64,000 nucleotides of DNA from Sialis fuliginosa. Its lineage: Eukaryota > Arthropoda > Insecta > Megaloptera > Sialidae. Both the position numbers and the translations under genes were made by a program. Shown here piece by piece: positions 48,101-59,017 of this stretch (the first letter of the stretch is position 1; every line of letters starts with the position of its first letter). The notes under the pieces are model-generated. The model did no database searches and had not been told where the DNA came from. It was given only the letters and a program-made list of their open reading frames with translations. The stretch spans positions 11,410,501 through 11,474,500 of the forward strand of contig OY540822.1 of assembly GCA_961205875.1 (NCBI GenBank). The letters run 5' to 3'.

Positions 48101-51100
48101 ATGTTTCATCAGACGACTGGGTCAGGAGGCAGTTGTGTAATACGACATGGGAAAGAGGAGATGGGGTCATCAATACTGTGGAAACAGTCCAAACGTAAGT
48201 TTTAATATCTGTACTAATATTGTTTTCAGTTTTTAAACTAAATAAGAATTATTAAAATAAATAAGGCCTGCTAAGCTTAAATTTAAAATAAAATGAAAAA
48301 CATTGCATGTAATCAAGAAAATTTATTATCATTCTGTCTCTCTGAGTCATATAAATAAACTAAAACAAAAAAAAGATCAATTCTATCAATAACCAAAACA
48401 AAAATAATCATTTTTAAAATTAACATAAATAGGCCTTATTATACTACGGTAGCATAATAAGGCCTAAATGTAAAATCTTCAAAATTAATCTAAGTATCAA
48501 CATGTATTACCCTCAAGTAACTTACTTGTGCTTAAGTAGATTTTTAAAATTTCCTCTTTTTTGTTTTCATTAAGTACTGAAAACCCGAGTGAAGAAACAC
48601 CAGAGCTGGAATTAGTATCTGGTGACGTGCCAGCTGTAATAGCAGAAGCAGTGACAGCAGTTGCAGCTCCCGAACAAGACATCGTCGCAAGCGGTGTAAC
48701 CAATACCACAGATAACATGCTAGAAGGTGTAGATCCATCATTCTTAGCTGCGCTACCTGTAGATATGCGTGAGGAAGTTATAGCTGAACAGTTGCGACTG
48801 CAGAGGTTCAGACAACGGGCTCAACAGCAAACAGATTCGAATGTTTCTACAATACATGAAATGAATGAAGTGAGTCCAGATTTCTTGGCAGCATTACCAC
48901 CGGCTATTCAGGAAGAGGTTTTGGCACAGCAGAGACTTGAACAACAACGGCAGGCTGCCGCTTCGACTAATCCTAATGATCCAGTCGATGCTGCAGCATT
49001 TTTCCAGAATTTGCAGCCATCTTTGCGACAAGCCGTAAGTTCTTATTTTGAAACTGTTTTCATGTTATAAAAATTATACAAAATATAAATTTAATTTCAG
49101 ATTCTTGCTGATATGGAAGAATCTCAAATATCGGTTCTGCCTCCGGATCTTGCAGCCGAAGCTCAAAATCTGAGGAGAGATTGGGAAGCTCGAAATCGTC
49201 AAATGATGCAAGAACGTTTTCTGAATCAAATATCTCAGTCAAACAATGCCTTATCATCAATATTGCGTGGTTCGGGTCGAAGCAACAGGGGCCCTCGTTA
49301 TGCGATCCACGCTGTTCCCCACCGGAGTCACTGGAGTCCCTGGAGTACATCAGATCGCCCGGGTCCATCTGGACAGAGGAACTCAAACAGTACTGTGATT
49401 CGTGTTCGTGGAAAACAATTATTAGACTTAGAATCAATTTCGTGTCTGTTAGTTTTATTATTCCAAAACGATCCTAAATTACACATGTTAAGACTGCATA
49501 GAGTTATTCGTAATTTATGTTATCATGGTCCGACGAGAGAGTGGATCATCTGGGCGCTGTTAGCTATTTTAGAAAAGAGTTTCGTCTCGAAACCCGAGAC
49601 AACATCCAAAGGCAAAAAGACAAACGTAGATCAACGCAGCAGTCAGAATTGGTTGAACATCAGTCTGGATGCAGCGTTGGGCTGTAAAACAAATGTGTTC
49701 ATAATGCAGAAACAGAATTCTGGCAAGAAGAGTGACAAACAAAACGGAACATTAATCCAGATCCATCCTCAGGCCGCACCTATTGTTGGGAGACACACTT
49801 TAGAAGTTCTCATGACACTGGCTAAAAATTTCCCAAGCTGCTTTTTGCCTTTGAGAATAAAAGAAGGGCTCAAGAAAAAGAACAATTCTTCGAAGAACAA
49901 GTCTGAGAATTTGAACTTCTGGGATATCTTAGTGAAACTGGATGCAACACCACCCCTGAGTACATTGAAAAAATTCAAATCTCAAAACCGAATGTACACA
50001 AATGTGCACACTCCAGACTCAGACTGGAACTTTGCTAGTTCATTTATCAGTTCTGGTTTTGGACAATTGTTGCACATGCTAGACAAACCTATAGTGAAGA
50101 AAAACACGAGCCTCGTAGACAAGTTCCTCAGATTGCTTTCAATGATCACACTGGGTCTTCCGGAATTAACCAAATACGTATCGGGTAACAAACACATTGT
50201 TCGATTCAGATTCATTGAAAAGTACGAGAGCATAATGAACTACGAGGAGTCTTTAAGAATCATCATACGTATTATTACCTCGAAGAACTGTTCAGAAGAG
50301 GGATTGGAATTTGCGACTGTGATGTTATTAAATTTGTCTCATGTGTCTGACGAAATGCGAATGATTGTTTTGAGTTTGTTGTGGTACGGAGTGTTTGTGT
50401 TGTCTCGTTTTGTCACGAGTCACATCGAATCTCTGATGATAGAACTGGAATCAATGAATGCTCAACAGACGTCAAACGATGCGATCTCTGATGAAGCAGG
50501 AATAGATGTGCGACTCCATCAAGGTGTCCTTAATGACCGTTTTACAAAACAACCTATAGTTGTCACAGCTTCGGGTAAATCGTCCAACAACCATTGTGAA
50601 CTACAACTCAATTCAATGGCACCCCTCGTTTCAAAAACTTCTAGTCAAGTTTTTTTCTTAAAACTACTTAGAGTTATTTTCCAAATTAGAGACACAATGA
50701 AGAAACAATCTAGAGGTAGATTATCTATATATTTAATATTTAGACTGTTGTATTTATTTTGTTATTTTATTTAGAACGGACGAGAACTACCGATTCAGAA
50801 ACAATGGAAGTTGCCAGTGATGCGAGTTCTTCGATTTTTGAGACAAAAACTGAAGATTCGTTCTCATTGAGTGAAATGCCCAACTTGGATTATTTATGGG
50901 GAGCTTTAAGTAAATGCTTATTAGAATTAGAACACACTTCAGATCATCATGCAGTACTAGTTTTACAGGTACATATTCATTTTTGTTATGCAATAATTGA
51001 AGTATTTAATAAAATGTATTGTTTATAATAGCCTGCGGTAGAAGCATTCTTCCTCATGCATTCACCATCTGTAGAGAAATCAAATAAGAGGAAAACAGAC

Positions 51101-53344
51101 GAAACAGCTGAAACAGATGACAGATCACACTTAACACCATTCCAAGGAGCTTACGATGACCACGGTAATCCTGTCAGTGATGAATCGGGTTCTGGAAACA
51201 CAATCGCTCCTTTATTGTCTCCGTTACAGGGCGATGGTACTTCCCAGTTAGATTTTACTGAAGGGTAATAGAATAAAATTGATTATTTTCTTTGAAACAA
51301 ATATATTATATTTGTTTTTTATTTTAGAACTGAATCGAGTTTAATGGATCAAACTGTAAATGTTTCATCACTTTTCTCCAGTTTTGCTGCTGCTACATCT
51401 GCATCATCTAATACTACAGAAAAGGAGAAAAAGAGGAAAGATAAAGATATAATAAACATTAAAGATGATCAAGCGAAATTCTTAGAATTTGCTGGTGAGT
51501 AAAATATTTTTCTTTAGAATTAAAGAAAATATTAATTTATTATGTGCACGATTTTCTCAGTAACTACTCAACGGATTTTATTCCGGTTATCACTAATGGA
51601 TAGTGTTTTACGAGGAAGGCTTAGGTGTATAACTTGTGGATATTTTATGTAAATTTGCACTTCGTAAATACTTAGCGATAAATGAACTTAATATTTAATA
51701 GATTTATTACAGATTAAATTTAACTCTTCGGGTAACATCGGGTCCAATGCGCTAGCATAATATAAATATAATAATGCCACACCCTGTACATATTATATTG
51801 TATTAAAATCATAGAAAAATGATATCTTGAAATTATTTTAAAGTGAATATTTATTTCAGTTCGCCACCGTACGGTATTAAATCAAATTCTACGACAAACG
51901 TCTGGAAATTTGGCAGATGGGCCGTTTGCGGTTTTAGTAAACCATACAAGAATACTAGATTTTGATGTGAAGCGTCGCTACTTTAGATTTGAGTTAGAAC
52001 GTTTAGATAACGGAGTCCGTAGAGAAGAATTGGCCGTCCATGTACGTCGAAGTCATGTTTTTGAAGATTCTTTCAGAGAATTATATCGACGTAGTCCTGA
52101 AGAGTGGAAGAACAGATTCTATATTGTGTTTGAAGGTAATTTAAATAACTGAAGTTATATTTTCTATTGTGATATTTATATATTTTTTTAATAGATGAGG
52201 AAGGTCAAGATGCTGGAGGTCTATTACGTGAATGGTACGTGATTATAAGTCGGGACATATTCAATCCAATGTATGCGTTATTCACTGTATCTCCCGGAGA
52301 TAGAGTCACATACATGATCAACCCGTCGAGTCATTGTAATCCCAACCACTTGTGTTATTACAAATTTGTCGGACGAGTTATTGCTAAAGCAATCTACGAT
52401 AATAAACTATTAGAATGTTATTTCACACGTTCCTTCTACAAACATATTCTCGGTAAACAAGTAAAGTACACGGATATGGAAAGTGAGGATTACAGTTTCT
52501 ATAAAGGATTGGTTTACTTAATGGAACATAACGTGTCTGATTTGGGATACGATTTAACATTCAGTACCGAAGTACAGGAGTTTGGTGTTACGAATGTAAG
52601 AGATTTAATTACAAATGGAAGTAAAGTAGCCGTCAATGAAGAAAACAAAATGGAGTATATTCGTTTAGTTTGCCAAATGAAAATGACTGTATCAATACAT
52701 AAACAGTAAGTTATTCGAGTATTGATGGATAATTAAGTAATTCTAATGTATGTTACTTGTTACTTTTAGGCTGGCAGCATTTTTAGAAGGATTCTATGAT
52801 ATCATACCAAAGAGACTGATTTCTATATTCAATGAACAAGAATTAGAATTATTGATTTCGGGCTTACCAGATTTTGACATTGAAGATTTGAAGAACAATA
52901 CTGAATATCACAAGTATCAATCAACATCATTGCAGGTATTTTTTTGTAAATTGTTTAAGGAATAATGATAATGCATATTGTTTTTATTTAGATACAATGG
53001 TTTTGGCGAGCGTTACGTTCATTCGATCAAGCTGATAGAGCTAAGTTCTTGCAATTTGTAACAGGAACCTCTAAAGTTCCTCTCCAAGGTTTTGCTGCAT
53101 TAGAAGGCATGAACGGTGTACAGAAATTCCAGATTCACAGAGATGATCGTTCAACTGATCGTCTGCCATCGGCCCATACTTGGTAAATAAATATAAATAC
53201 AAATGTGAATTGAGTGATATATTGTTTTTATTTGATTTCAGCTTCAATCAGTTAGATTTACCTGTATATGAGACATATGACAAACTAAGAACAAATCTGT
53301 TAACGGCTATTCAAGAATGCAGTGAAGGATTCGGTTTCGCCTAA
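37441..53344 (+). CDS. HUWE1: HUWE1 HECT-type E3 ubiquitin-protein ligase, complete, 24 coding exons
   Basis: Giant E3 ligase that takes ubiquitin from an E2 onto its own cysteine and transfers it to substrates; in mammals these include MCL1, p53, MYC and histones. Coding exons: 37441-37704, 37763-38002, 38063-38296, 38356-38642, 38703-38982, 39042-39143, 39203-43283, 43681-44177, 45257-45829, 45891-46158, 46296-46562, 46622-46769, 46974-47524, 47588-48194, 48575-49034, 49101-50715, 50775-50968, 51032-51264, 51328-51494, 51860-52135, 52195-52705, 52770-52935, 52992-53182, 53242-53344. They total 12315 nt, an exact multiple of 3: 4104 aa, slightly shorter than human HUWE1 (about 4370). The start [10 protein letters not shown] matches the family start. 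Domain order: DUF908, DUF913, UBA (about 1341-1377), UIM (about 1388-1404), WWE (about 1575-1645), acidic region, UBM repeats, HECT with Cys4071. Every intron is GT-AG. Confidence 0.97.
39203..43283 (+). CDS. HUWE1: HUWE1 exon 7: 4081-nt exon with DUF913, UBA, UIM, WWE
   Basis: One exon encodes residues 470-1829. DUF913 blocks include [20 protein letters not shown] and [20 protein letters not shown]. An acidic patch lies at about 40055-40085. The UBA is [20 protein letters not shown] onward from 41816 (ubiquitin binding), the UIM is [15 protein letters not shown] from 41957, and the WWE is around [15 protein letters not shown] from about 42566 with GRRRYTLNF (poly-ADP-ribose-type binding fold). 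The exon ends at ...AAAAAA before gtaagtg in phase 1. No stop codon interrupts the 4.08 kb. Confidence 0.96.
43681..48194 (+). CDS. HUWE1: HUWE1 exons 8-14: central linker, BH3-like and acidic regions
   Basis: Seven exons (43681-44177, 45257-45829, 45891-46158, 46296-46562, 46622-46769, 46974-47524, 47588-48194). The segment around [18 protein letters not shown] and [18 protein letters not shown] matches the part of HUWE1 that carries the BH3-like motif. Exons 10-11 encode a long Asp/Glu/Ser run (45891-46562), probably disordered. Exons 13-14 carry [18 protein letters not shown] and the Ser/Pro/Thr-rich linker. The intron between exons 8 and 9 (44178-45256) holds a palindromic MITE. Confidence 0.93.
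44574..45058. mobile_element. MITE with near-perfect 180-bp palindrome in HUWE1 intron 8
   Basis: Outer ends ATGACACTGAAGCTAGC and the inverse ATGACACTGAAGCTAGCC enclose CCAGACCTCAGT on both sides. Inside, arms 44850-44939 and 44941-45031 are almost exact inverse complements with essentially no loop (centre GGC|GCC at 44940). Non-coding. Confidence 0.8.
48575..50715 (+). CDS. HUWE1: HUWE1 exons 15-16: ubiquitin-binding (UBM/DUF4414) region
   Basis: Exon 48575-49034 encodes two related helices-with-LP repeats, [20 protein letters not shown] and [20 protein letters not shown]. Exon 49101-50715 starts with a third, [20 protein letters not shown]. These are the tandem ubiquitin-binding motifs of HUWE1. 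Downstream blocks [40 protein letters not shown] and [13 protein letters not shown] continue the C-terminal scaffold. The 66-bp intron between them is phase 0. Confidence 0.94.
50775..51494 (+). CDS. HUWE1: HUWE1 exons 17-19: linker before HECT
   Basis: Exons 50775-50968, 51032-51264 and 51328-51494. Recognisable HUWE1 blocks are [20 protein letters not shown] and [19 protein letters not shown]. The rest is a charged and Ser/Thr-rich linker ([14 protein letters not shown]), then [20 protein letters not shown] leading to LEFAV at the HECT boundary. Confidence 0.93.
51495..51859. other. HUWE1: HUWE1 intron 19
   Basis: 365-bp AT-rich intron before the HECT exons; no gene or clear transposon. 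Confidence 0.6.
51860..53344 (+). CDS. HUWE1: HUWE1 exons 20-24: HECT catalytic domain
   Basis: Exons 51860-52135, 52195-52705, 52770-52935, 52992-53182 and 53242-53344. Contains [40 protein letters not shown], the C-lobe [20 protein letters not shown], and the active-site block LPSAHTCFNQLDLP. The catalytic Cys (residue 4071) is encoded TG|C across the last intron (53183-53241). Thirty-three residues follow, ending SEGFGFA, with TAA at 53342-53344. The full HECT fold is present with no missing motif. Confidence 0.97.
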
Positions 53345-54450
53345 ATTTAATGATTGAGACTGATTTAATAATGTTTTTGCAGATAAATATCTCAAGTTTA
53401 TTTTATTTGTATAAATCAGCTGTGGTGCAGTTCACTGTATTATATAAAATGTATTTCTCTTCCATTCGCTAAAGGGTAAAATGGTATTACACCAAGAATA
53501 TGAAGTTAGTTATTTGGTTAACACATTGTGGACAGTTCGTGCTTGTTTTGAATGGAAGGTGGTTTTCTATTGTTCTATTTGTTCAGATGTGTAATAAATT
53601 AACCAATTATTGTACATTTGTCTTTGTTATTCAATTATAGAAACAATTTTATTGTACATAATGTCATTGATGTTATTTTTAAACAGATTTTGCTTGAAAT
53701 GATAATGATAAATTTAATTTTCTGTGCAAAGTTAATACTTGGCATAATTTATAGATACACGACATGATTCGCAGTTATTATTTGTGTTGCGTTGCTGTAC
53801 GAAGAGCTGAGTCTTGCCGAATGGTTGAAAAATACCCGTCCACAGTGGGTTAACGTTGCACACTGATGAATAAATTTATGTTTTATGTAATAACGAACGT
53901 GGAATTGTAACTGCGTCGTTCTGATACTTGAATTGTAATATTTTGAGGCGTTGTTTTAATGTTTATTTCTATTTATGTTTTGTTTTATATCAGAACGATA
54001 ATGTTGGTGTTTGTAGAGCTGACAACATTAAACTATAATATTTTGTAATACTATTTTTTTTAATGCAAATTCTATGTTAGAACGGTCCGTAATATTTATT
54101 TAGGTTGGTAAATGAGTGAACATAAATAATTGTATATTATCTGAATTGTAAATTATATTGTGGTATATTCTGAAATGAGAAATAGATTGTGAAAGCGTCC
54201 GATGTACGTCCAGAATGCAAACAGTAGTGTTTAGAGTTTGTAGATGAACGGTGATGTTATATAGAATGTTTTCCAAATAGGTTTGTAATTTCATCTCTGG
54301 ATGTGCATTGTACGATTAATTCAAATAAGACTTAGTCTTTTTAAAATAAGATAAAGTAATATATTGTAAAATTTGTTGTACCAGCCTAAAATTTGCAGAT
54401 ATCTGTCATAAGTGAGTGGAAATAAACAACTTTCTTATTCATAAATGTTT
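53345..54450 (+). other. HUWE1: HUWE1 3'UTR (approximate)
   Basis: About 1.1 kb of AT-rich non-coding sequence after the stop. Candidate polyadenylation hexamers AATAAA occur at 53869-53874 and 54421-54426, the latter about 170 bp before the stop codon of the convergent SERF gene. The extent is inferred. Confidence 0.5.
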
Positions 54451-54599
54451 TTATATTTAAACCTTACTTCAGAAATAATACAAATCAAGTCTTAATAGCC
54501 TCGTAATATAACATGATAAGAAGGCTATCGTCCGGTCAATACGCAACATTAAAAGTAATTTAAATTAAGAAATATTATCGGTAAATTCGGTGGCCTTGA

Positions 54600-54927
54600 T
54601 TAGTTTTTAGCGGTGCTGTTAGCTTCGGCAGCTTTTCGTTGTTTCTCTCGCATTAATTCAGCATCCCTGAAACAATGTATTATTAATGCATGGATGTGTC
54701 ATCGAGACAATGTAAAAAATTACGTTTTTACCGAAATTTTCTTTGTTCAAGCGTTAGGCCGTCACTTCCAGGTCCTCCTCCTTTCTTTTTAGCTTGTTCT
54801 TGTTGTTTCTTTTGATTTTTCATACGAGCTAAATCTCTTTGATTTCCTCCTGAAATAAATTTTCTATATTTATTACGTGTACAGTGACATATTGTTTTTA
54901 ATGCCATTAATAGAACTTACGTGTCAT
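54600..54927 (-). CDS. SERF: SERF-family small EDRK-rich protein (4F5-like), 3 exons
   Basis: Spliced minus-strand gene: ATG at 54927-54925 with coding exons 54927-54921, 54849-54732 and 54666-54600 (stop TAA at 54602-54600), all GT-AG, giving 63 aa. The protein starts MTRGNQRDLARMKNQKKQQE, continues with a Lys/Gly-rich stretch, then SDGLTLEQRKFRDAELMREK and a short Ala-rich tail. MTRGNQR and the DxL...R-K-x-R-D block are the SERF/4F5 signature. SERF proteins are small, basic and disordered, and are known as modifiers of amyloid aggregation and RNA/nucleolar binders. It converges with HUWE1. The first coding exon contributes only seven nucleotides, which would hide it from a simple frame scan. 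Confidence 0.9.
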
Positions 54928-55269
54928 TGTAATTGACTTAATCTCCGACTATCAAGTATTAAAAGAAAAAGAAATCCCAAAAGGGTAAAGTAATTGCTTT
55001 CAGCTCCCAGTCCTTGTATCCCTCGTATCCTAAATTAATTGATGTGAAAGTAAACCAAACAGGATGTAAAATAGTACCTTATTCCCAACATTCAAAAAAT
55101 AAATTCCCGACTAAGAATCGTCCTGTTCCTAATTTCAGCAGTCTAATCAATTCATATATGTACATACATACATATGTATTTTCTAGCTGTATAAACTTAT
55201 TGTTAGCGACGGTCAGGGTATGGTACTCCATATGGAAGGGATGAAGCTTTTCACTACATCGTTTATAGC

Positions 55270-55410
55270 GCTAGTGTGACTATCACGTGACTGTATTTTG
55301 AATTTACAGCTGTTTGTATACATTGGTATGTATCAAGGTTAGTAAATGACAAGGTTGCCTCATAACTTTTTGACCAATCAGCGGCTGCGTGTGATGACGT
55401 CACCCTGAGG
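55270..55410. promoter_or_regulatory. Promoter-like motif cluster upstream of SERF
   Basis: CACGTG (E-box) near 55283-55290, CCAAT within GACCAATCAGCG at 55374-55378, and a perfect CRE TGACGTCA at 55395-55402 lie within 140 bp, about 350-480 bp upstream of the SERF start codon. This stretch is less AT-rich than its surroundings. It is a plausible promoter for SERF or for a divergent transcript; motif matching only. Confidence 0.35.
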
Positions 55411-55744
55411 AACCTTTAAACGTTGTTTCATATATTAAGTTTTTTTTCAAATTATTTCGAATTTTTGGATATTTGTATTTAAAAAAAGTAAATATTATTG
55501 TTTATTACAGAAGCACATATAATATTTCTTCATAAAAACTTTAAAATGATGTCAGAAATCAATGCTTAAAGAAAATACATTTGTTGGTTACACATAAAAA
55601 AAACACTTGTTTAAAACTATAATTTATAATAATAAAATAATAAAAATTTAGATTTAAAACTCAGTACACTATCAATATCAAATGAAAATATTTAAAAACA
55701 ACTTACAATAAATCAGCTTAACTAAAATAAAGAGTAAATACACT

Positions 55745-56035
55745 GCAAATGCTAGTTTGTTAAAAACACACCAAAATGTGTTACAAAACACACATGAGTG
55801 TGTTATTTGACACACATAAGTGTGTAGTCAAGATTAAGTGTGTTTATTGACACACTTATCCGTGTTAAAAGAGTAACACACTTTCTGGTGTGTAAAAAAT
55901 AATTTGTAAATAATAATCAAAAATATTATTTACACACTTGAGTGTGTTGAAATGACACGTTTAATATCTACTAACACAATTTTTGGAGAACTACACACTT
56001 TGAAAATAAACACACTTGTTGGTGTGTTAGAATAT
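55745..56035. repeat. Cluster of ACACAC/GTGTGT mini-hairpins
   Basis: At least six short inverted repeats in 290 bp, for example CACACATGAGTGTGT, CACACATAAGTGTGT, CACACTTATCCGTGT, ACACACTTGAGTGTGT and CACACTTGTTGGTGTGT, separated by AT-rich spacers. No clear outer termini. Possibly an unrecognised transposon interior. Confidence 0.6.
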
Positions 56036-56246
56036 AATATAGGTGAATATAGCCTATATACATTCGATCTTTCTCTCTCTATAGTCATGATACCATATTC
56101 GCTCTCACTCTTTTGCCATATAGAGTATAGAACGATTTGACATTTATCATGTCGCGTCATAATCTTTCGTTGTTTTGAGTGAATTGAGCTTGATATTTGT
56201 ATATTAAATTAATATAGAAACGAAAGTTTATTGTCTAATAGGTGAA

Positions 56247-56381
56247 ATGTGTAAGTGCATTAAATATTCACCACAAAAAGATATATCGGGTGTAGAATTG
56301 ATACGTCAAGGATTAATAAACGCAACTACAACTGACAGCATTCTGAAGATGATGCTACAGGGAAAATTAATTATTTTATAA
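56247..56381 (+). CDS. Small open frame of unknown function (44 aa)
   Basis: ATG to TAA reading MCKCIKYSPQKDISGVELIR then QGLINATTTDSILKMMLQGK and LIIL. The composition is protein-like rather than AT-noise. It lies just outside the minisatellite complex and has no recognised family. It could be a fragment of a host exon, a transposon gene remnant or chance. Confidence 0.2.
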   Translation: MCKCIKYSPQKDISGVELIRQGLINATTTDSILKMMLQGKLIIL

Positions 56382-56475
56382 AAAGATGACCCGGATAGAA
56401 ATAATAAAATATGTGATGTGGAATTGTAGATGAAATTTCGGATAAAAGTGATGTCTATATTGTTTTGATATCATC

Positions 56476-57815
56476 CAAGTATTTTCACGGCACCAAGTAA
56501 TTTCACGGCACCAAGTAATTTCACGGCACCAAGTAATTTCACGGCACCAAGTAATTTCACGGCACCAAGTAATTTCACGGCACCAAGTAATTTCACGGCA
56601 CCAAGTAATTTCACGGCACCAAGTAATTTCACGGCACCAAGTAATTTCACGGCACCAAGTAATTTCACGGCACCAAGTAATTTCACGGCACCAAGTAATT
56701 TCACGGCACCAAGTAATTTCACGGCACCAAGTAATTTCACGGCACCAAGTAATTTCACGGCACCAAGTAATTTCACGGCACCAAGTAATTTCACGGCACC
56801 AAGTAATTTCACGGCACCAAGTAATTTCACGGCACCAAGTAATTTCACGGCACCAAGTAATTTCACGGCACCAAGTAATTTCACGGCACCAAGTAATTTC
56901 ACGGCACCAAGTAATTTCACGGCACCAAGTAATTTCACGGCACCAAGTAATTTCACGGCACCAAGTAATTTCACGGCACCAAGTAATTTCACGGCACCAA
57001 GTAATTTCACGGCACCAAGTAATTTCACGGCACCAAGTAATTTCACGGCACCAAGTAATTTCACGGCACCAAGTAATTTCACGGCACCAAGTAATTTCAC
57101 GGCACCAAGTAATTTCACGGCACCAAGTAATTTCACGGCACCAAGTAATTTCACGGCACCAAGTAATTTCACGGCACCAAGTAATTTCACGGCACCAAGT
57201 AATTTCACGGCACCAAGTAATTTCACGGCACCAAGTAATTTCACGGCACCAAGTAATTTCACGGCACCAAGTAATTTCACGGCACCAAGTAATTTCACGG
57301 CACCAAGTAATTTCACGGCACCAAGTAATTTCACGGCACCAAGTAATTTCACGGCACCAAGTAATTTCACGGCACCAAGTAATTTCACGGCACCGAGTAA
57401 TTTCACGGCACCAAGTAATTTCACGGCACCAAGTAATTTCACGGCACCAAGTAATTTCACGGCACCAAGTAATTTCACGGCACCAAGTAATTTCACGGCA
57501 CCAAGTAATTTCACGGCACCAAGTAATTTCACGGCACCAAGTAATTTCACGGCACCAAGTAATTTCACGGCACCAAGTAATTTCACGGCACCAAGTAATT
57601 TCACGGCACCAAGTAATTTCACGGCACCAAGTAATTTCACGGCACCAAGTAATTTCACGGCACCAAGTAATTTCACGGCACCAAGTAATTTCACGGCACC
57701 AAGTAATTTCACGGCACCAAGTAATTTCACGGCACCAAGTAATTTCACGGCACCAAGTAATTTCACGGCACCAAGTAATTTCACGGCACCAAGTAATTTC
57801 ACGGCATCAAGTAAT
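56476..57815 (+). repeat. 18-bp minisatellite, left outer array (about 74 copies)
   Basis: Tandem unit AAGTAATTTCACGGCACC. Copies are almost identical; I saw one G variant at 57395 and a degenerate last unit (GGCATCAAG). The open frames with LGAVKL or related six-residue repeats are by-products of the 18-bp period and are not genes. Confidence 0.97.
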
Positions 57816-57819
57816 TTAA

Positions 57820-57984
57820 ATGCATCTGCTTCTGTCAGTTGCATTCAAATTTCGATCACGTGATCAGAGTACTGTGAGCACAGATGCAATAAAGCTACAG
57901 TACTGCGGCAGTAGTAAAATGGCGGCGATCAATGACGTCATCACCACTGGCCAGTGCTCACAGTGTATATCGGAACATAGACTC
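57820..57984 (+). repeat. Left 165-bp terminal inverted repeat with regulatory-like motifs
   Basis: Contains GATCACGTGATC (palindromic E-box) near 57856-57867, AATAAA near 57889, AAAATGGCGGCGATC near 57917-57931 and TGACGTCA at 57933-57940, in that order inward. The inverse copy is at 59018-59182. Confidence 0.85.
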
Positions 57985-59017
57985 GGTGCCGTGAAATTAC
58001 TTGGTGCCGTGAAATTACTTGGTGCCGTGAAATTACTTGGTGCCGTGAAATTACTTGGTGCCGTGAAATTACTTGGTGCCGTGAAATTACTTGGTGCCGT
58101 GAAATTACTTGGTGCCGTGAAATTACTTGGTGCCGTGAAATTACTTGGTGCCGTGAAATTACTTGGTGCCGTGAAATTACTTGGTGCCGTGAAATTACTT
58201 GGTGCCGTGAAATTACTTGGTGCCGTGAAATTACTTGGTGCCGTGAAATTACTTGGTGCCGTGAAATTACTTGGTGCCGTGAAATTACTTGGTGCCGTGA
58301 AATTACTTGGTGCCGTGAAATTACTTGGTGCCGTGAAATTACTTGGTGCCGTGAAATTACTTGGTGCCGTGAAATTACTTGGTGCCGTGAAATTACTTGG
58401 TGCCGTGAAATTACTTGGTGCCGTGAAATTACTTGGTGCCGTGAAATTACTTGGTGCCGTGAAATTACTTGGTGCCGTGAAATTACTTGGTGCCGTGAAA
58501 TTACTTGGTGACGTGAAATTACTTGGTGCCGTGAAATTACTTGGTGCCGTGAAATTACTTGGTGCCGTGAAATTACTTGGTGCCGTGAAATTACTTGGTG
58601 CCGTGAAATTACTTGGTGCCGTGAAATTACTTGGTGCCGTGAAATTACTTGGTGCCGTGAAATTACTTGGTGCCGTGAAATTACTTGGTGCCGTGAAATT
58701 ACTTGGTGCCGTGAAATTACTTGGTGCCGTGAAATTACTTGGTGCCGTGAAATTACTTGGTGCCGTGAAATTACTTGGTGCCGTGAAATTACTTGGTGCC
58801 GTGAAATTACTTGGTGCCGTGAAATTACTTGGTGCCGTGAAATTACTTGGTGCCGTGAAATTACTTGGTGCCGTGAAATTACTTGGTGCCGTGAAATTAC
58901 TTGGTGCCGTGAAATTGGTGCCATACCAAGTTATTTCACGGCACCAAGTAATTTCACGGCACCAAGTAATTTTACGGCACCAAGTAATTTTACGGCACCA
59001 AGTAATTTTACGGCACT
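57985..59017 (-). repeat. 18-bp minisatellite, inner array with orientation switch
   Basis: Units GGTGCCGTGAAATTACTT from 57985 to about 58916 (one variant with A at 58511). A short junction (ggtgccatacc) follows, then about five units in the opposite orientation, the last three with T instead of C (TTTTACGGCACC). Confidence 0.95.

Noticed and set aside
56471-57844. 457-codon open frame of LGAVKL repeats (minus strand) as a protein
   Set aside because: It is produced solely by the 18-bp period, which keeps frames open; similar frames arise in the inverted array. No non-repeat domain, and composition follows the minisatellite.
56476-59017. CRISPR array
   Set aside because: Units are contiguous 18-bp repeats with no spacers, in a eukaryotic genome.
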